From contig CAJUPJ010000055.1 in the NCBI GenBank assembly GCA_910588655.1, positions 1 through 16,530 of the forward strand: 16,530 bases of DNA. Reading direction: 5' to 3'. Each line of letters starts with the position of its first letter. The first letter of the stretch is position 1. A model generated the notes under the pieces. It did not search any database. It saw only the letters and a program-made list of their open reading frames with translations, and was not told the origin of the DNA. Below are positions 6,221 to 14,343 of the stretch, one piece after another. The position numbers and the translations under genes were made by a program. This stretch comes from an uncultured Lachnospiraceae bacterium. GTDB taxonomy: Bacteria > Bacillota > Clostridia > Lachnospirales > Lachnospiraceae.

Positions 6221-8656
6221 TTAGCCTTTAACAGCAAGTGTTGCAGGAGGTTTTGAAAGTATTTTATATACTGGAATTATGCTTATAACTGCATGTGCAA
6301 TATATATTACTGCTATAAGCAGCAATACAGCCCACCATGGGAATATCATATTAATTCCAAGTGAAGGAATACTTCCTATAAATTTTATAACAGCACTTGT
6401 AACAAGGACTGCTGGAAGTGATGTGTATGAAGTAAGCAGTGACATTTCAATTATGTATGACTGTAGTATGCTTTTTTTGGAAATGCCCAGAAGGCTGTAT
6501 ACTGTAAGTTCTTCACTCCGTGATATGGCATTTGATTTAATTGTGAAGTAAACCATAATTACAGATATTACTACTATAACTATAGTTATAAGGCTGCTTG
6601 CATTTGTATTGCCTTTATTTGCTTTAATATAAGCTTTCAGTTCTTCATTATGTGGAATTGTAAGCTTCATTTTAAAAACACTATTGCGTGAGGCATCAAT
6701 TTCTTTTAAGTCCTGGATAGTTTTTTCTGGATTTTCTGAATATATCATACATGTTTTATACTGGTAAATCATTAGGTCACGTATATTTAAACATCCTTTG
6801 TCTGATAGTATATAATCCACACCAATATCATCTGGAAATGTACCTGCTATATTATATGTGTTCTCTGCATCATCACCAATCCTGTAGTCTGTATTGCTTT
6901 CAAGTTTCAGTGAATTATACAGCCCATTCCTTATAAGTATTTCATTGTCTGCAAGCTGCAAGCTGCCATAAGTTTTATTATCTTCTTTTTTTAATTCATC
7001 CAGGTTTGCAATCCTGTATCCTTTTTGTGGAAATCCAAGCAGAATATTCTGCCCACAGTAGATTGCCGGTTCATGGTTATTGCTTATTCCTGTAATTTTT
7101 AAGTTAATTTTATAACTTGATGTTTTTAATACTGCACCTATAAAATCCTCTGGTTTTTTAATGCTTGTTGTTACAACACCTTTTGACTGCATAAGGTTAT
7201 TAATTACCTGCAGGTCAATTACTGTTTCATTCCGTTTTTCTGGCATTTTGCCATAAATAAGGCTGTCTTTATTTAAGCAATCAATAGGGACATATGAAAC
7301 ATTATTAATAACCTGTTTTAAGTTTTTAATCTGTTCAAACCCTTCACCAGCAATGTATAAAGAGCCTTCTGGTGCAAAAAATGTATAACCATATTTGTTA
7401 TCATAAAGATAGTCCTTGGTAAAGTTAAGGACTTCCAGATGGTCAGAATGGTTAAATACAGAAATATTGTTAAAATCTATTCTTGTAATATGCGAATCTG
7501 TTGAAACAATTTTTTCTTCATCTATTGAAACAAGGTTTGAATATCTGGCAGCAGTAATTGAAAGCATTATGGCAGCAGCAACCAGCACTATTGTAATAAA
7601 TATCTGTTTTTTGCCCATAAGAAGTATATTTGACATTGCAAGACGCCATACTTCATGAAATGGAAGTTTTGCCCTGCCTTTAGATGGAAGCCTTTTAAGG
7701 TCATATGATAAATTTTCTATTTCTTCCATTTCGAGCGAAGGACGCTCTGTATCAAGTATTTGTATTCCATTTTCTTCACCTTCCATAATAATATCATAGT
7801 CCATAAGGTTCTGGATATAGAGTTTTCCATCTTTCCATGCCATATTTATATTTATTGATGGAGGTACTTCATCTTTTCTATAATAAATATTAAATTTGGA
7901 ATAACTGTCCTCAATCTTGTTTTCTTCAAATTCTTTCAGGTATATATTTAAGTCATCGCTGCGCTCATATGTATGTACTGTATTATTTTCATCCCTTACT
8001 ACCCTGCCATCACGTATTTCAATAATTCTGTCACCAAAAAATCTTGCAATTCTTTTTTCATGGGTTACAAGCAGCACCAGACATTCTTTTGATATTTTTT
8101 TTAGTATTGCCATTGTGCGTATTGTATTTTCTTCATCAAGGTTCCCTGTAGGTTCATCTGCAAGAATAATATCAGGTGCTTTTACAAGTGCCCTTGCTAT
8201 AGATACACGCTGCTGCTGTCCTCCAGAAAGTTTTGAAACAGGTTTATTCCTATATTTTCCCATTCCGAGCATATCAAGTATATATTTTGTACGTTCATCT
8301 TTCTCTTTTTCAGACAGGTTGTAGCGGTTAAGTGCAATTTTGACATTGTAATTTACACTGTAGTCTTTTAACAGATAATAATTCTGGAAGATATAGCCAA
8401 AATGGTCATTGCGTACAGGTTCAACCTGTTTTTGTTTATAACTTTTAAATACAGCATCACCAATTTGTAATGTACCATCTGCAAAATCATCTATTCCTCC
8501 TATTGTATTAAGAAGGGTTGTTTTACCTGAACCACTTTCACCAAGTATACAGACAAGGCCTGTATTGCCAAACTCCAGGTTGATATTATTTAATACATGC
8601 TGTTCATTTTTCTTGCCTTTATTATAGTATTTATTAAGATTATTTACTTTAATCAT
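6221..8656 (-). CDS. MacB-like fused ABC ATPase-permease, second of pair
   Basis: This 811-residue protein fuses an ATPase to an FtsX/MacB-type permease. ATPase motifs are Walker A GESGSGKTT (39-47), Q91, signature LSGGQ (143-147), Walker B ILADEP (164-169) and H199. A linker of about 110 residues (225-335) has no motif I recognise. Membrane helix 1 is near 351-370, followed by about 310 extracytoplasmic residues and three C-terminal helices. This is the MacB layout with the large outside domain between helices 1 and 2. Its start overlaps the stop of the preceding gene by four bases (ATGA), so the two are coupled and probably form a heterodimer. Relatives export peptides or toxins, or confer antimicrobial-peptide resistance. 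The substrate here is unknown. Confidence 0.9.
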   Translation of the reverse strand: MIKVNNLNKYYNKGKKNEQHVLNNINLEFGNTGLVCILGESGSGKTTLLNTIGGIDDFADGTLQIGDAVFKSYKQKQVEPVRNDHFGYIFQNYYLLKDYSVNYNVKIALNRYNLSEKEKDERTKYILDMLGMGKYRNKPVSKLSGGQQQRVSIARALVKAPDIILADEPTGNLDEENTIRTMAILKKISKECLVLLVTHEKRIARFFGDRIIEIRDGRVVRDENNTVHTYERSDDLNIYLKEFEENKIEDSYSKFNIYYRKDEVPPSININMAWKDGKLYIQNLMDYDIIMEGEENGIQILDTERPSLEMEEIENLSYDLKRLPSKGRAKLPFHEVWRLAMSNILLMGKKQIFITIVLVAAAIMLSITAARYSNLVSIDEEKIVSTDSHITRIDFNNISVFNHSDHLEVLNFTKDYLYDNKYGYTFFAPEGSLYIAGEGFEQIKNLKQVINNVSYVPIDCLNKDSLIYGKMPEKRNETVIDLQVINNLMQSKGVVTTSIKKPEDFIGAVLKTSSYKINLKITGISNNHEPAIYCGQNILLGFPQKGYRIANLDELKKEDNKTYGSLQLADNEILIRNGLYNSLKLESNTDYRIGDDAENTYNIAGTFPDDIGVDYILSDKGCLNIRDLMIYQYKTCMIYSENPEKTIQDLKEIDASRNSVFKMKLTIPHNEELKAYIKANKGNTNASSLITIVIVVISVIMVYFTIKSNAISRSEELTVYSLLGISKKSILQSYIIEMSLLTSYTSLPAVLVTSAVIKFIGSIPSLGINMIFPWWAVLLLIAVIYIAHAVISIIPVYKILSKPPATLAVKG

Positions 8657-10974
8657 GCCTGTAACCTCCCTCTCAAAATTTTGTTAAATGCTTTAGCAGC
8701 TAATGCTGAAAGCAAGAGATTGTACAGGAAGAACTGCAAGTATGCACCAAATGTATAATACCATATAATTTCAGAAATTATTTCAATATTAAACATTCTT
8801 ATAATAAACATGGTTACAAGAGCAGCTGCCATTGCAAATATACTGTACAGGCATGTTTCATGGTAACATATTTTATTTATTGCATTAAGTTTCATTCCAA
8901 TAAATTTAAGTACAAAATAATCTTTTATACGTATTTTAAGTAAAGAACGGAGAATTAGTATTCCAGCAGCAAGCAGTATAAGCAATCCAAGTAAGCATAT
9001 ACAAATTATTACCAGGCGTTCATTAACAAGGTTTTCAATGTAATCTCCTGCACTAACACTATATGTACTGACAGCTTTATAATTTTTCTTTTCAAGGCTG
9101 TGTAATACCTGGCTGGTTTTTGCATAACTTGATATATAGATGGAAACCTGGTTGCTGTTGTCTGTAAGGTATTTATAATAAAATTCTTCACTTGTTTCTA
9201 AAAAACTGTAAGAAGATGAGTTAAATTTACTTGGGGAAATATTAACTTCTTCATTCTGGGTTTCATTACTGGTATTATTTTCTTTATCATAATACCTGAA
9301 ACGGAATATATTTTTGCCAGTGGCCAAGTTATTACGCTGGTATTTACTGTAAAACTTACGTGAAATACGCATTTCATTTCCTGATAGTTCATTATTAATA
9401 ACAGGTATTAATGGCAGTTTTTGTTTATAATCTTTTAAAAAATCATTGTATTCAGAGCATATTAAAAATTCTCCAGAATTAATACTATTTGAAAGCATAC
9501 TGCATAATTCTTTTGAAAAATAAACCTGGTCTGTTTCTTTTTTTAATATGCCTGATACTGTTAAATCTGTTTTATAATACTCATCCGTATCCCATATATT
9601 TGTGGCAGTAAAATAACATGCCTGGCTTGTGCCAATAATACCCTGGTCTTCTGAATAAATAACAATTTCATTTCTTGACTGTGGAAGGCTGCCTGCTGCA
9701 AGGTCTTTTTCTGTAATGCTTCCAGCAGACATCATAAAACGCTCTGTATTAAGAAATGAGACTGCCTTGCCTCCATCAGATACGCCTTGTCCAAAACCAG
9801 TAATTCCTTTCTGGCCATATATAAATTTATAATCTTTGCCTTCATTAAGATAAAAATTAATATCATTAGCATAACTACAAGGGTCTGCTGTTTCTACATA
9901 ACGGATTTTCCTTATTTCTTTAAGGTCATTTTCTGTAATATCACTGTCATCAGTATGTGCTGCTATTATTCTTTTTGGTTCTTTACGCAAAAATGCTGCC
10001 TGTGAATATTCTTTTGTAAATATATCATCACTCTGGACATGGAGCTCACCAATTAAAAGGAATGAAACAATACTTATTATAAATAAAAATGTAGTAAAAA
10101 GTGTTGTCCTTCCAGGCTGTGTCTTTATGTTAAGATGGGAGAACCACATTGCAAGTTTATTATGTTGTCTGGAACTTGTAATATAATTTTTGATTTTTTC
10201 TTTAAAAGGAACTTGTGTATACGCATTATCTTCTTGTCTGGTAGTGTTTACAGGTGTATCTGTGCCAGTTGTAGTAATATTGTCTGTATTGCCAGTTACA
10301 TCTGAAACAACAGTACCTTCATGAAGACGTATTTTTCGTGTAACATAAGGCTCTGCCTGTGAATAATTATGCGTTACCATTATTACAAGGCTTTCTTTAG
10401 AGAGTTCTTTAAGAAGTTCTACAATCTGCCTGCCAGTTTCACTATCAAGGTTTCCTGTAGGTTCATCTGCAATAATAATGCCAGTATTTTTAGCTAAAGC
10501 CCTTGCAATAGATAATCTTTGTTTCTGTCCGCTTGAAAGTTCTGTTGCAGGATGTGTTTCATAACCTTTAAGCCCTACCCTTTTTAAATATTCCATAGCA
10601 GTAGTGCGGGCTTCTTCTTTACTTTTTCCCATTATAAGAAGAGCTGCTGTTATATTGTCAAGGGCAGTATAATGGCCAATAAGGCTGTAATCCTGGAATA
10701 CATATCCTATCTGGTTACGCCTGTATTCTTCCCAGTCATTTTCTGTATACTGGAATGTAGGCCTGCCATTTACAAGCATTTCCCCTTCATCAAAACTGTC
10801 CATGCCTCCAATAATATTTAAAAGGGTAGATTTGCCACTGCCGCTCTCACCAGTAATTGCTACAAATTCCCCTTGTACAAATGTAAGGCTTATTTTACGC
10901 AATGCCTGTGTAACAGCAGCTTCAGAATAATAGCTTTTACTTATATTCTGTAACTCAATTTTTGCTTTTTCCAT
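8653..10974 (-). CDS. MacB-like fused ABC ATPase-permease, first of pair
   Basis: A 773-residue fused ATPase-permease with the same plan as its neighbour. Motifs are Walker A GESGSGKST (42-50), Q94, signature LSSGQ (147-151, one change from LSGGQ), Walker B IIIADEP (167-173) and switch His 202. Helix 1 is near 297-318 and is followed by a large outside domain, then three C-terminal helices. I chose the ATG at 10974 because GGGG sits 6 bases upstream on the minus strand; an ATG at 11001 would add nine residues. The linker after the ATPase is rich in Thr and Asn. It lies 48 bases after the hydrolase gene and four bases overlap the next gene, so the three probably form one operon. Confidence 0.9.
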   Translation of the reverse strand: MEKAKIELQNISKSYYSEAAVTQALRKISLTFVQGEFVAITGESGSGKSTLLNIIGGMDSFDEGEMLVNGRPTFQYTENDWEEYRRNQIGYVFQDYSLIGHYTALDNITAALLIMGKSKEEARTTAMEYLKRVGLKGYETHPATELSSGQKQRLSIARALAKNTGIIIADEPTGNLDSETGRQIVELLKELSKESLVIMVTHNYSQAEPYVTRKIRLHEGTVVSDVTGNTDNITTTGTDTPVNTTRQEDNAYTQVPFKEKIKNYITSSRQHNKLAMWFSHLNIKTQPGRTTLFTTFLFIISIVSFLLIGELHVQSDDIFTKEYSQAAFLRKEPKRIIAAHTDDSDITENDLKEIRKIRYVETADPCSYANDINFYLNEGKDYKFIYGQKGITGFGQGVSDGGKAVSFLNTERFMMSAGSITEKDLAAGSLPQSRNEIVIYSEDQGIIGTSQACYFTATNIWDTDEYYKTDLTVSGILKKETDQVYFSKELCSMLSNSINSGEFLICSEYNDFLKDYKQKLPLIPVINNELSGNEMRISRKFYSKYQRNNLATGKNIFRFRYYDKENNTSNETQNEEVNISPSKFNSSSYSFLETSEEFYYKYLTDNSNQVSIYISSYAKTSQVLHSLEKKNYKAVSTYSVSAGDYIENLVNERLVIICICLLGLLILLAAGILILRSLLKIRIKDYFVLKFIGMKLNAINKICYHETCLYSIFAMAAALVTMFIIRMFNIEIISEIIWYYTFGAYLQFFLYNLLLSALAAKAFNKILRGRLQA

Positions 10975-11016
10975 ACCTTTCCCCATTTCTAAGTGCAACA
11001 TATAACATGCTAGAAT

Positions 11017-11032
11017 TAAACATTAATGTTTA
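11017..11032. repeat. Perfect 16-bp palindrome over the hydrolase stop codon
   Basis: TAAACATTAATGTTTA is its own reverse complement and covers the stop codon of the hydrolase gene. It lies in the 48-base gap before the first ABC gene. It could be a protein-binding site or a weak RNA hairpin tuning expression of the downstream genes. No T-run follows. Confidence 0.55.
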
Positions 11033-12111
11033 TTCATAAAATCCAGTACCATCTCCATTGCTTTTTTACCACCAATTGATGAAAAACCATGTCCTTCATT
11101 TTCAAGTACTACAAGTTCCGCACTGTTATATGTCTTCTCTGCTTCAAGCATTGCATCATATGGTACAATATTATCTTTATCCCCATATATAATAAGTACA
11201 TCATTTGGATAAGAACCAATATTATCAAATGTATAGAAATCATGTATTGATAAGAAGAATTCTTTTCCAAGCTGCAATCCCCAGAAATCTGTTACGTCAG
11301 GAATTTTATCAGTTTCAGGGTAATTGCGCCTCCAGTCATCAGGGATATTAAGTGCAGGGAAGTATAATATCATGCCTTTGGCCTTCTCTTTTAATTCTTC
11401 GGCTACAAGTGATGTTACAAAACCTCCCTGGCTTCCACCAAATAAAAACATCTGCTCTGGATTAACATTTTCAAGACCTTGTATATAATTGAAAACTGTT
11501 AATAAGTCTTCTTTTTCAGTAAATATAGTCATATCTGTTGACTTGCCACTGCTTTTTGACCTGGCAGAGCCTCCACAGAAATCATATGCATATGCAACAT
11601 ACCCATTCTCTGCAAAATATGTACATTCCCTTACAAAATCTGAATTAGTTCCATTGTATCCATGACTTAAAATAACTGCTGGGTATTTTCCCTCTTTTTC
11701 TGGACAATAAACTTTACCATATATTTCCCTGTTGTTTTCTTTAATAATTAATTCTTTCACCATAATTTTTTCCTTATCTTCATTGGTTTCTGCTGGTGTA
11801 GTATCAGCAGGATTTTTAGTTACTTTGACTTTACATATGTATTTTTTTGAGTTTGTTTTAGCAGTTATTTTACAATTTCCAGCTTTCTTTGCATTGACTT
11901 TGCCTTTTTGGGAAACTGTTGCAATTTTCTTATTGGAAGATGACCATTTGACAGGTTTTTTGCTTCCAGTAATCTTTAGTGATGCCTGGCTGCCTTCTTC
12001 AAGTACCAGTGAGGTTTTATTTAATTTAACTTTCTCTGCTGCATTTATTGTGGCAGCAGCGCATAAAACCCCAAGTGCAGTAATACAGATTTTTTTAAAA
12101 ATTTTGTTCAT
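11023..12111 (-). CDS. Secreted alpha/beta hydrolase with Big2 domain
   Basis: This 362-residue protein opens with a signal peptide (MNKIFKKICITALGVLCAAA; cleavage likely near residue 24). A bacterial Ig-like Big2 domain follows (about 25-98: KVKLNKTSLVLEEGSQ, then VKWSSSNKKIATVSQKGKV). After a Thr/Glu-rich linker (99-116) comes an alpha/beta hydrolase: HGYNG oxyanion region (150-154), nucleophile elbow GGSQGG with Ser227, probable acid Asp313 in GDKDNIVP, and His341 in EGHGF. It most resembles peptidase S9/dienelactone-hydrolase-like esterases. The Big2 domain suggests a wall- or surface-located enzyme. The start follows AAGGAGGA. It heads the operon with the two ABC genes. The substrate is unknown; an ester or short peptide is plausible. 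Confidence 0.9.
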   Translation of the reverse strand: MNKIFKKICITALGVLCAAATINAAEKVKLNKTSLVLEEGSQASLKITGSKKPVKWSSSNKKIATVSQKGKVNAKKAGNCKITAKTNSKKYICKVKVTKNPADTTPAETNEDKEKIMVKELIIKENNREIYGKVYCPEKEGKYPAVILSHGYNGTNSDFVRECTYFAENGYVAYAYDFCGGSARSKSSGKSTDMTIFTEKEDLLTVFNYIQGLENVNPEQMFLFGGSQGGFVTSLVAEELKEKAKGMILYFPALNIPDDWRRNYPETDKIPDVTDFWGLQLGKEFFLSIHDFYTFDNIGSYPNDVLIIYGDKDNIVPYDAMLEAEKTYNSAELVVLENEGHGFSSIGGKKAMEMVLDFMNKH

Positions 12112-12127
12112 AAAAATGTCCTCCTTT

Positions 12128-12184
12128 TACTAATTAGTATACTAATTAGTAATAAATAATACCATTGTGGGGGTGGAATGTCAA
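12128..12184 (-). promoter_or_regulatory. Promoter of the hydrolase-ABC operon with tandem palindromic operator
   Basis: On the minus strand TTGACA (12184-12179), exactly 17 bases, then TATTAT (12161-12156) form a near-consensus promoter. Just downstream lie two abutting copies of the perfect palindrome TACTAATTAGTA (12128-12139 and 12140-12151). They cover the expected start site and lie between the promoter and the ribosome site. The placement is that of a repressor site. Symmetric AT-rich dyads of this kind suit MarR-family dimers, and a marR-type gene stands about 0.5 kb upstream. That pairing is inferred. Confidence 0.75.
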
Positions 12185-12399
12185 GAATGAGGGGGTGGTT
12201 TACAGAAAAAAACATAATAATAAGATAACTGTAATGTGAGTGGAAAATGATTTTGCTAGTCACTTATTACATAGTAGAATTATTATGTAATAAAATGATA
12301 TCCACAATTCAAATTATCTGCAAGCAGATATAGTTATTCTGGTTATATGTTTAAAGGGCTGAATGCTTTATCGTACGTCTGATTCATCTTTCCTAACAT
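12185..12399. other. Gene-free stretch with an inverted repeat
   Basis: No gene is seen between the hydrolase promoter and repeat copy 2. A perfect 10-bp inverted repeat, TTATTACATA (12264-12273) and TATGTAATAA (12284-12293), has a 10-base spacer and no T-run. A small TCTGC/GCAGA hairpin lies near 12319-12330. Their function is unknown. Confidence 0.4.
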
Positions 12400-12680
12400 A
12401 ATTTACAGTTATAACAGTAAAGTTGTTATTGGTGGTTTTGGCAAGGTACAGCAGGTTTTGTGTTCAAGCTAATATTATTTCATGACAGGGGTACTTCAGC
12501 CAACACAGCAGTGCAATGTTATTTAGTTAAGGGTTTAGCCGGAAAATATTATTATAAATTAGCAAAGTGTAGATTTGCCAGCTGTTTTATATTGGCGAAG
12601 CAGAAGCGTGCCCTGGAATGGAATAATTTAGTGGAACAACGTAAACCATGCATCCGTTGTCAAAAAAATAACTGTAAATT
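12400..12680. repeat. Structured MITE-like repeat, copy 2
   Basis: A 281-bp block with perfect 13-bp terminal inverted repeats: AATTTACAGTTAT (12400-12412) and ATAACTGTAAATT (12668-12680). It aligns with the block at 1482-1771 in the same orientation. Shared parts are the ends, GGGGTACTT (12488-12496) followed by AGCC, and GAAGCGT (12603-12609) followed by a short conserved tract. The stem TGTGTT (12459-12464)/AACACA (12502-12507) takes the place of GATGCC/GGCATT in copy 1, with a nearly equal enclosed length. ATGGA (12618-12622)/TCCGT (12653-12657) replaces ACGGA/TCCGT. It ends 8 bases from the stop of the marR-type gene. A 99-codon ORF across it has no recognisable domain and no counterpart in copy 1. 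Confidence 0.75.
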
Positions 12681-12688
12681 CCAATTCC

Positions 12689-13117
12689 TTATATTTTGCG
12701 CATATTTTCTTCTACTTTTCCAAGCATGTCCAGTAATTTATTTTTTTCTTCTGTTGTAAATCCAGTAAATCCTTTATTTTCTAATAATTCTACTATGTTT
12801 TCAAGCTGTTCTGCTTTTTCTTTGCCTTCTTCTGTCAGGTGTATACTGTATGCACGTTTTTTTCCAGATACATAACATGAGTCTTTATATATATAATTCT
12901 GTTTTTCCATTTTAGATAACATTACTGTCAATGTTGATGGTTTTATGTTACATAATTCTGCCAGATCTTTTTGTATTATTCCATCTGCCCGTTTTAGTAT
13001 ATACAGGATTTTAGGCTGTGCTTCTGTAAGCCCTAGATTTATAAATTCTGTCCTGCTGGCATCTGCATGGGAAGAATAAGCTCCTAGAAGTGCCAGGAAC
13101 AATTTATCATGTGTCAA
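12689..13117 (-). CDS. MarR family transcriptional regulator
   Basis: This protein of about 142 residues has the MarR layout: N-terminal dimer helix, winged helix (GLTEAQPKILYILKRADG, then QKDLAELCNIKPSTLTVMLSKMEKQNYI), a basic wing (VSGKKRAYSIHLTEEG) and C-terminal dimer helices. I place the start at TTG 13117 because AAGGAAGGTG (13135-13126) stands 8 bases upstream. A TTG at 13138 would extend the frame by seven residues but has no ribosome site. It diverges from the broken ABC gene at 13316, a common MarR-ABC arrangement. The tandem dyads at 12128-12151 and the repeated TACTACT boxes in its own promoter are candidate targets. The ligand is unknown. Confidence 0.9.
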   Translation of the reverse strand: MTHDKLFLALLGAYSSHADASRTEFINLGLTEAQPKILYILKRADGIIQKDLAELCNIKPSTLTVMLSKMEKQNYIYKDSCYVSGKKRAYSIHLTEEGKEKAEQLENIVELLENKGFTGFTTEEKNKLLDMLGKVEENMRKI

Positions 13118-13150
13118 TTTATCTGCACCTTCCTTCAAGTTTATTATTAA

Positions 13151-13186
13151 TACTACTATTTTACTACTTATATTACTACTTGTGAA
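13151..13186 (-). promoter_or_regulatory. Promoter of the marR-type gene with iterated boxes
   Basis: On the minus strand TTCACA (13186-13181), 17 bases, then TAAAAT (13163-13158) form the promoter. Three TACTACT units (plus strand 13151-13157, 13162-13168 and 13174-13180) overlap it at 11- and 12-base intervals, about one helical turn each. This suits regulator dimers on one DNA face. The half-site TACTA is shared with the operator at 12128-12151. Confidence 0.6.
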
Positions 13187-13220
13187 GTATTGTTTCTGGG
13201 GAAGAAATGTATATAAAATA

Positions 13221-13262
13221 AATATATAATATATAATATATAATATATAATATATAATATAT
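13221..13262. repeat. Six tandem AATATAT heptamers in a divergent promoter region
   Basis: Six perfect copies of AATATAT run from 13221 to 13262, then an imperfect mirrored AT tract continues to about 13281. Every repeat junction creates a TATAAT-like -10 sequence for the + strand. The array lies between the marR-type promoter and the ABC gene at 13316. Copy number could change by slipped replication. Confidence 0.85.
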
Positions 13263-13315
13263 TATATAATATATATTATATACAACCAGACTAAGAGTTG
13301 CGGAAAGGAGGAGTA

Positions 13316-13445
13316 ATGGTGGAAAAAGTATTTGTGGCAGAAAAGGTTGTTAAAAGATATAAAAGGGTTAATGTTTTAAACAAACTTGATATGGAAATAA
13401 ACAGAGGTTCTATTTATGGCTTTGTTGGAAGAAACGGAGCAGGTA
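13316..13445 (+). pseudogene. ABC transporter ATPase, truncated in Walker A
   Basis: A gene with a strong ribosome site (AAGGAGGA 13304-13311) starts at ATG 13316 and encodes 43 residues of an ABC ATPase: MVEKVFVAEKVVKRYKRVNV, then IYGFVGRNGAG at the start of Walker A. It is cut inside that motif by an IS630-family element at 13446. The frame then reads a short foreign tail and stops at 13477. Beyond the far end of the element no ATPase sequence continues, so the rest of the gene and any permease are missing here. The divergent MarR-type neighbour probably controlled it. The protein would have no nucleotide-binding site. Confidence 0.88.
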
Positions 13446-14343
13446 TAGTCATTCAACTTGAAAAAAAGAACAAATAGCGTCATCAAGAGAAGAAAAATTA
13501 TGAAGAAAATTTCGAAGAAACTTTTTCATATTAGCCCATACCTTTTCAATAGGATTCAATTTCGGAGAATATGGTGGAAGAAATATCAATGTTATATTAT
13601 TATTTCCAGCAATTTCATCCAGCTGTTTTTTCCGGTGAAAAGACGCATTATCCATGACAATAACTGCATCCTTAGGAAGTACAGGCAAAAGAATCCCTTC
13701 AAACCATCCCTCAAAAAACCCACCAGCCATTGTAGTACCATACTGCATTGGAGCAATTATTTGGTTTCCGTATTTTGCAGCAATAATATTTGTACGTTTA
13801 AATTTTATTCCTTTTATTTTGCCGTAAACCTTCTTCCCTCTTTCTGGATAAGCATATTCACGGTACAGATAACTGTTAATTCCTGTTTCATCAATATATA
13901 CAATATTTTCTTCATTGATATCCGCTGTTTTCTCCAGGTATTCCTTTACCTGTCTTTCTTTTTGCTCATAATAACGCAGTGTCTTTTTTTTCGTGTTATT
14001 CCAAGCCTTTTTATTGCTTTTCTTACTGCTTCAATACTGCATCCAAACTCTTCAGCAGTCTCCCTTAAAAAAGCATCCAGGTTTTCTTCTAAAAACAATG
14101 CCAGTTTTTCCGGGTCAATTTTTTTAAACCCTCTTTTTAACGGTTTATTTGATAAACCACCTGTTTCCTTATATTTTTTAACCCACTGGCTTATTGTATT
14201 TATTCCTGCACCAAATATTTCACTTGTTTCTTTTAATGTATGTCCTGATTGATAATATTTTACTGCTCTTTCCCTTAAATCTTTACTGTAACTCATATTT
14301 ATATTTTAACATATTTTATTCCTAATTTAAAGTGGAATTAGTA
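13446..14343 (-). mobile_element. IS630-family insertion sequence
   Basis: The element is about 898 bp. Its ends match at 14 of 18 positions: TAGTCATTCAACTTGAAA inward from 13446, and TACTAATTCCACTTTAAA inward from 14343 on the other strand. TA dinucleotides flank both ends (13444-13445 and 14344-14345), as expected for IS630/Tc1-mariner TA targeting. The exact boundary is uncertain by about two bases because both ends read TATA. A single transposase gene fills it on the minus strand and its stop codon lies in the terminal repeat. Confidence 0.88.
13449..14296 (-). CDS. IS630-family transposase, two frames joined by -1 frameshift
   Basis: The first frame (from ATG 14296) gives the helix-turn-helix part: MSYSKDLRERAVKYYQSGHT and KETSEIFGAGINTISQWVKK. 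It ends in the terminator-free frame at 13946. The second frame overlaps it from a run of eight A (plus-strand T8 at 13984-13991) and encodes the DDE catalytic domain: YIDETG (first Asp), VIVMDNASFH (second Asp) and NPIEKVWA (Glu), ending at 13449. Joining them by a -1 shift at A-AAA-AAA gives about 282 residues, near full length for the family. IS630 relatives often use such a shift, so this is probably programmed, not a mutation. A slipped A-run or sequencing error is the alternative. Confidence 0.87.

Noticed and set aside
12199..12234. TTTACAG and AACTGTAA 36 bp apart, resembling the ends of the structured repeat
   Set aside because: Only six to ten bases match, in AT-rich DNA. It could be a footprint of a lost copy but chance is as likely.
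12460..12759. A 99-codon ORF on the + strand across repeat copy 2
   Set aside because: It lies in the structured repeat and runs into the marR-type gene on the other strand. It has no ribosome site or known domain, and copy 1 has no matching protein.
13221..13262. Regular tandem repeats considered as a CRISPR array or replication iterons
   Set aside because: The unit is 7 bp with no spacers, and no cas or rep gene is in the window.
13458..14252. A 264-codon ORF on the + strand opposite the IS630 transposase
   Set aside because: The minus strand encodes an unmistakable transposase with a DDE triad in the same place. The + reading is Phe/Ser/Ile-rich shadow sequence.
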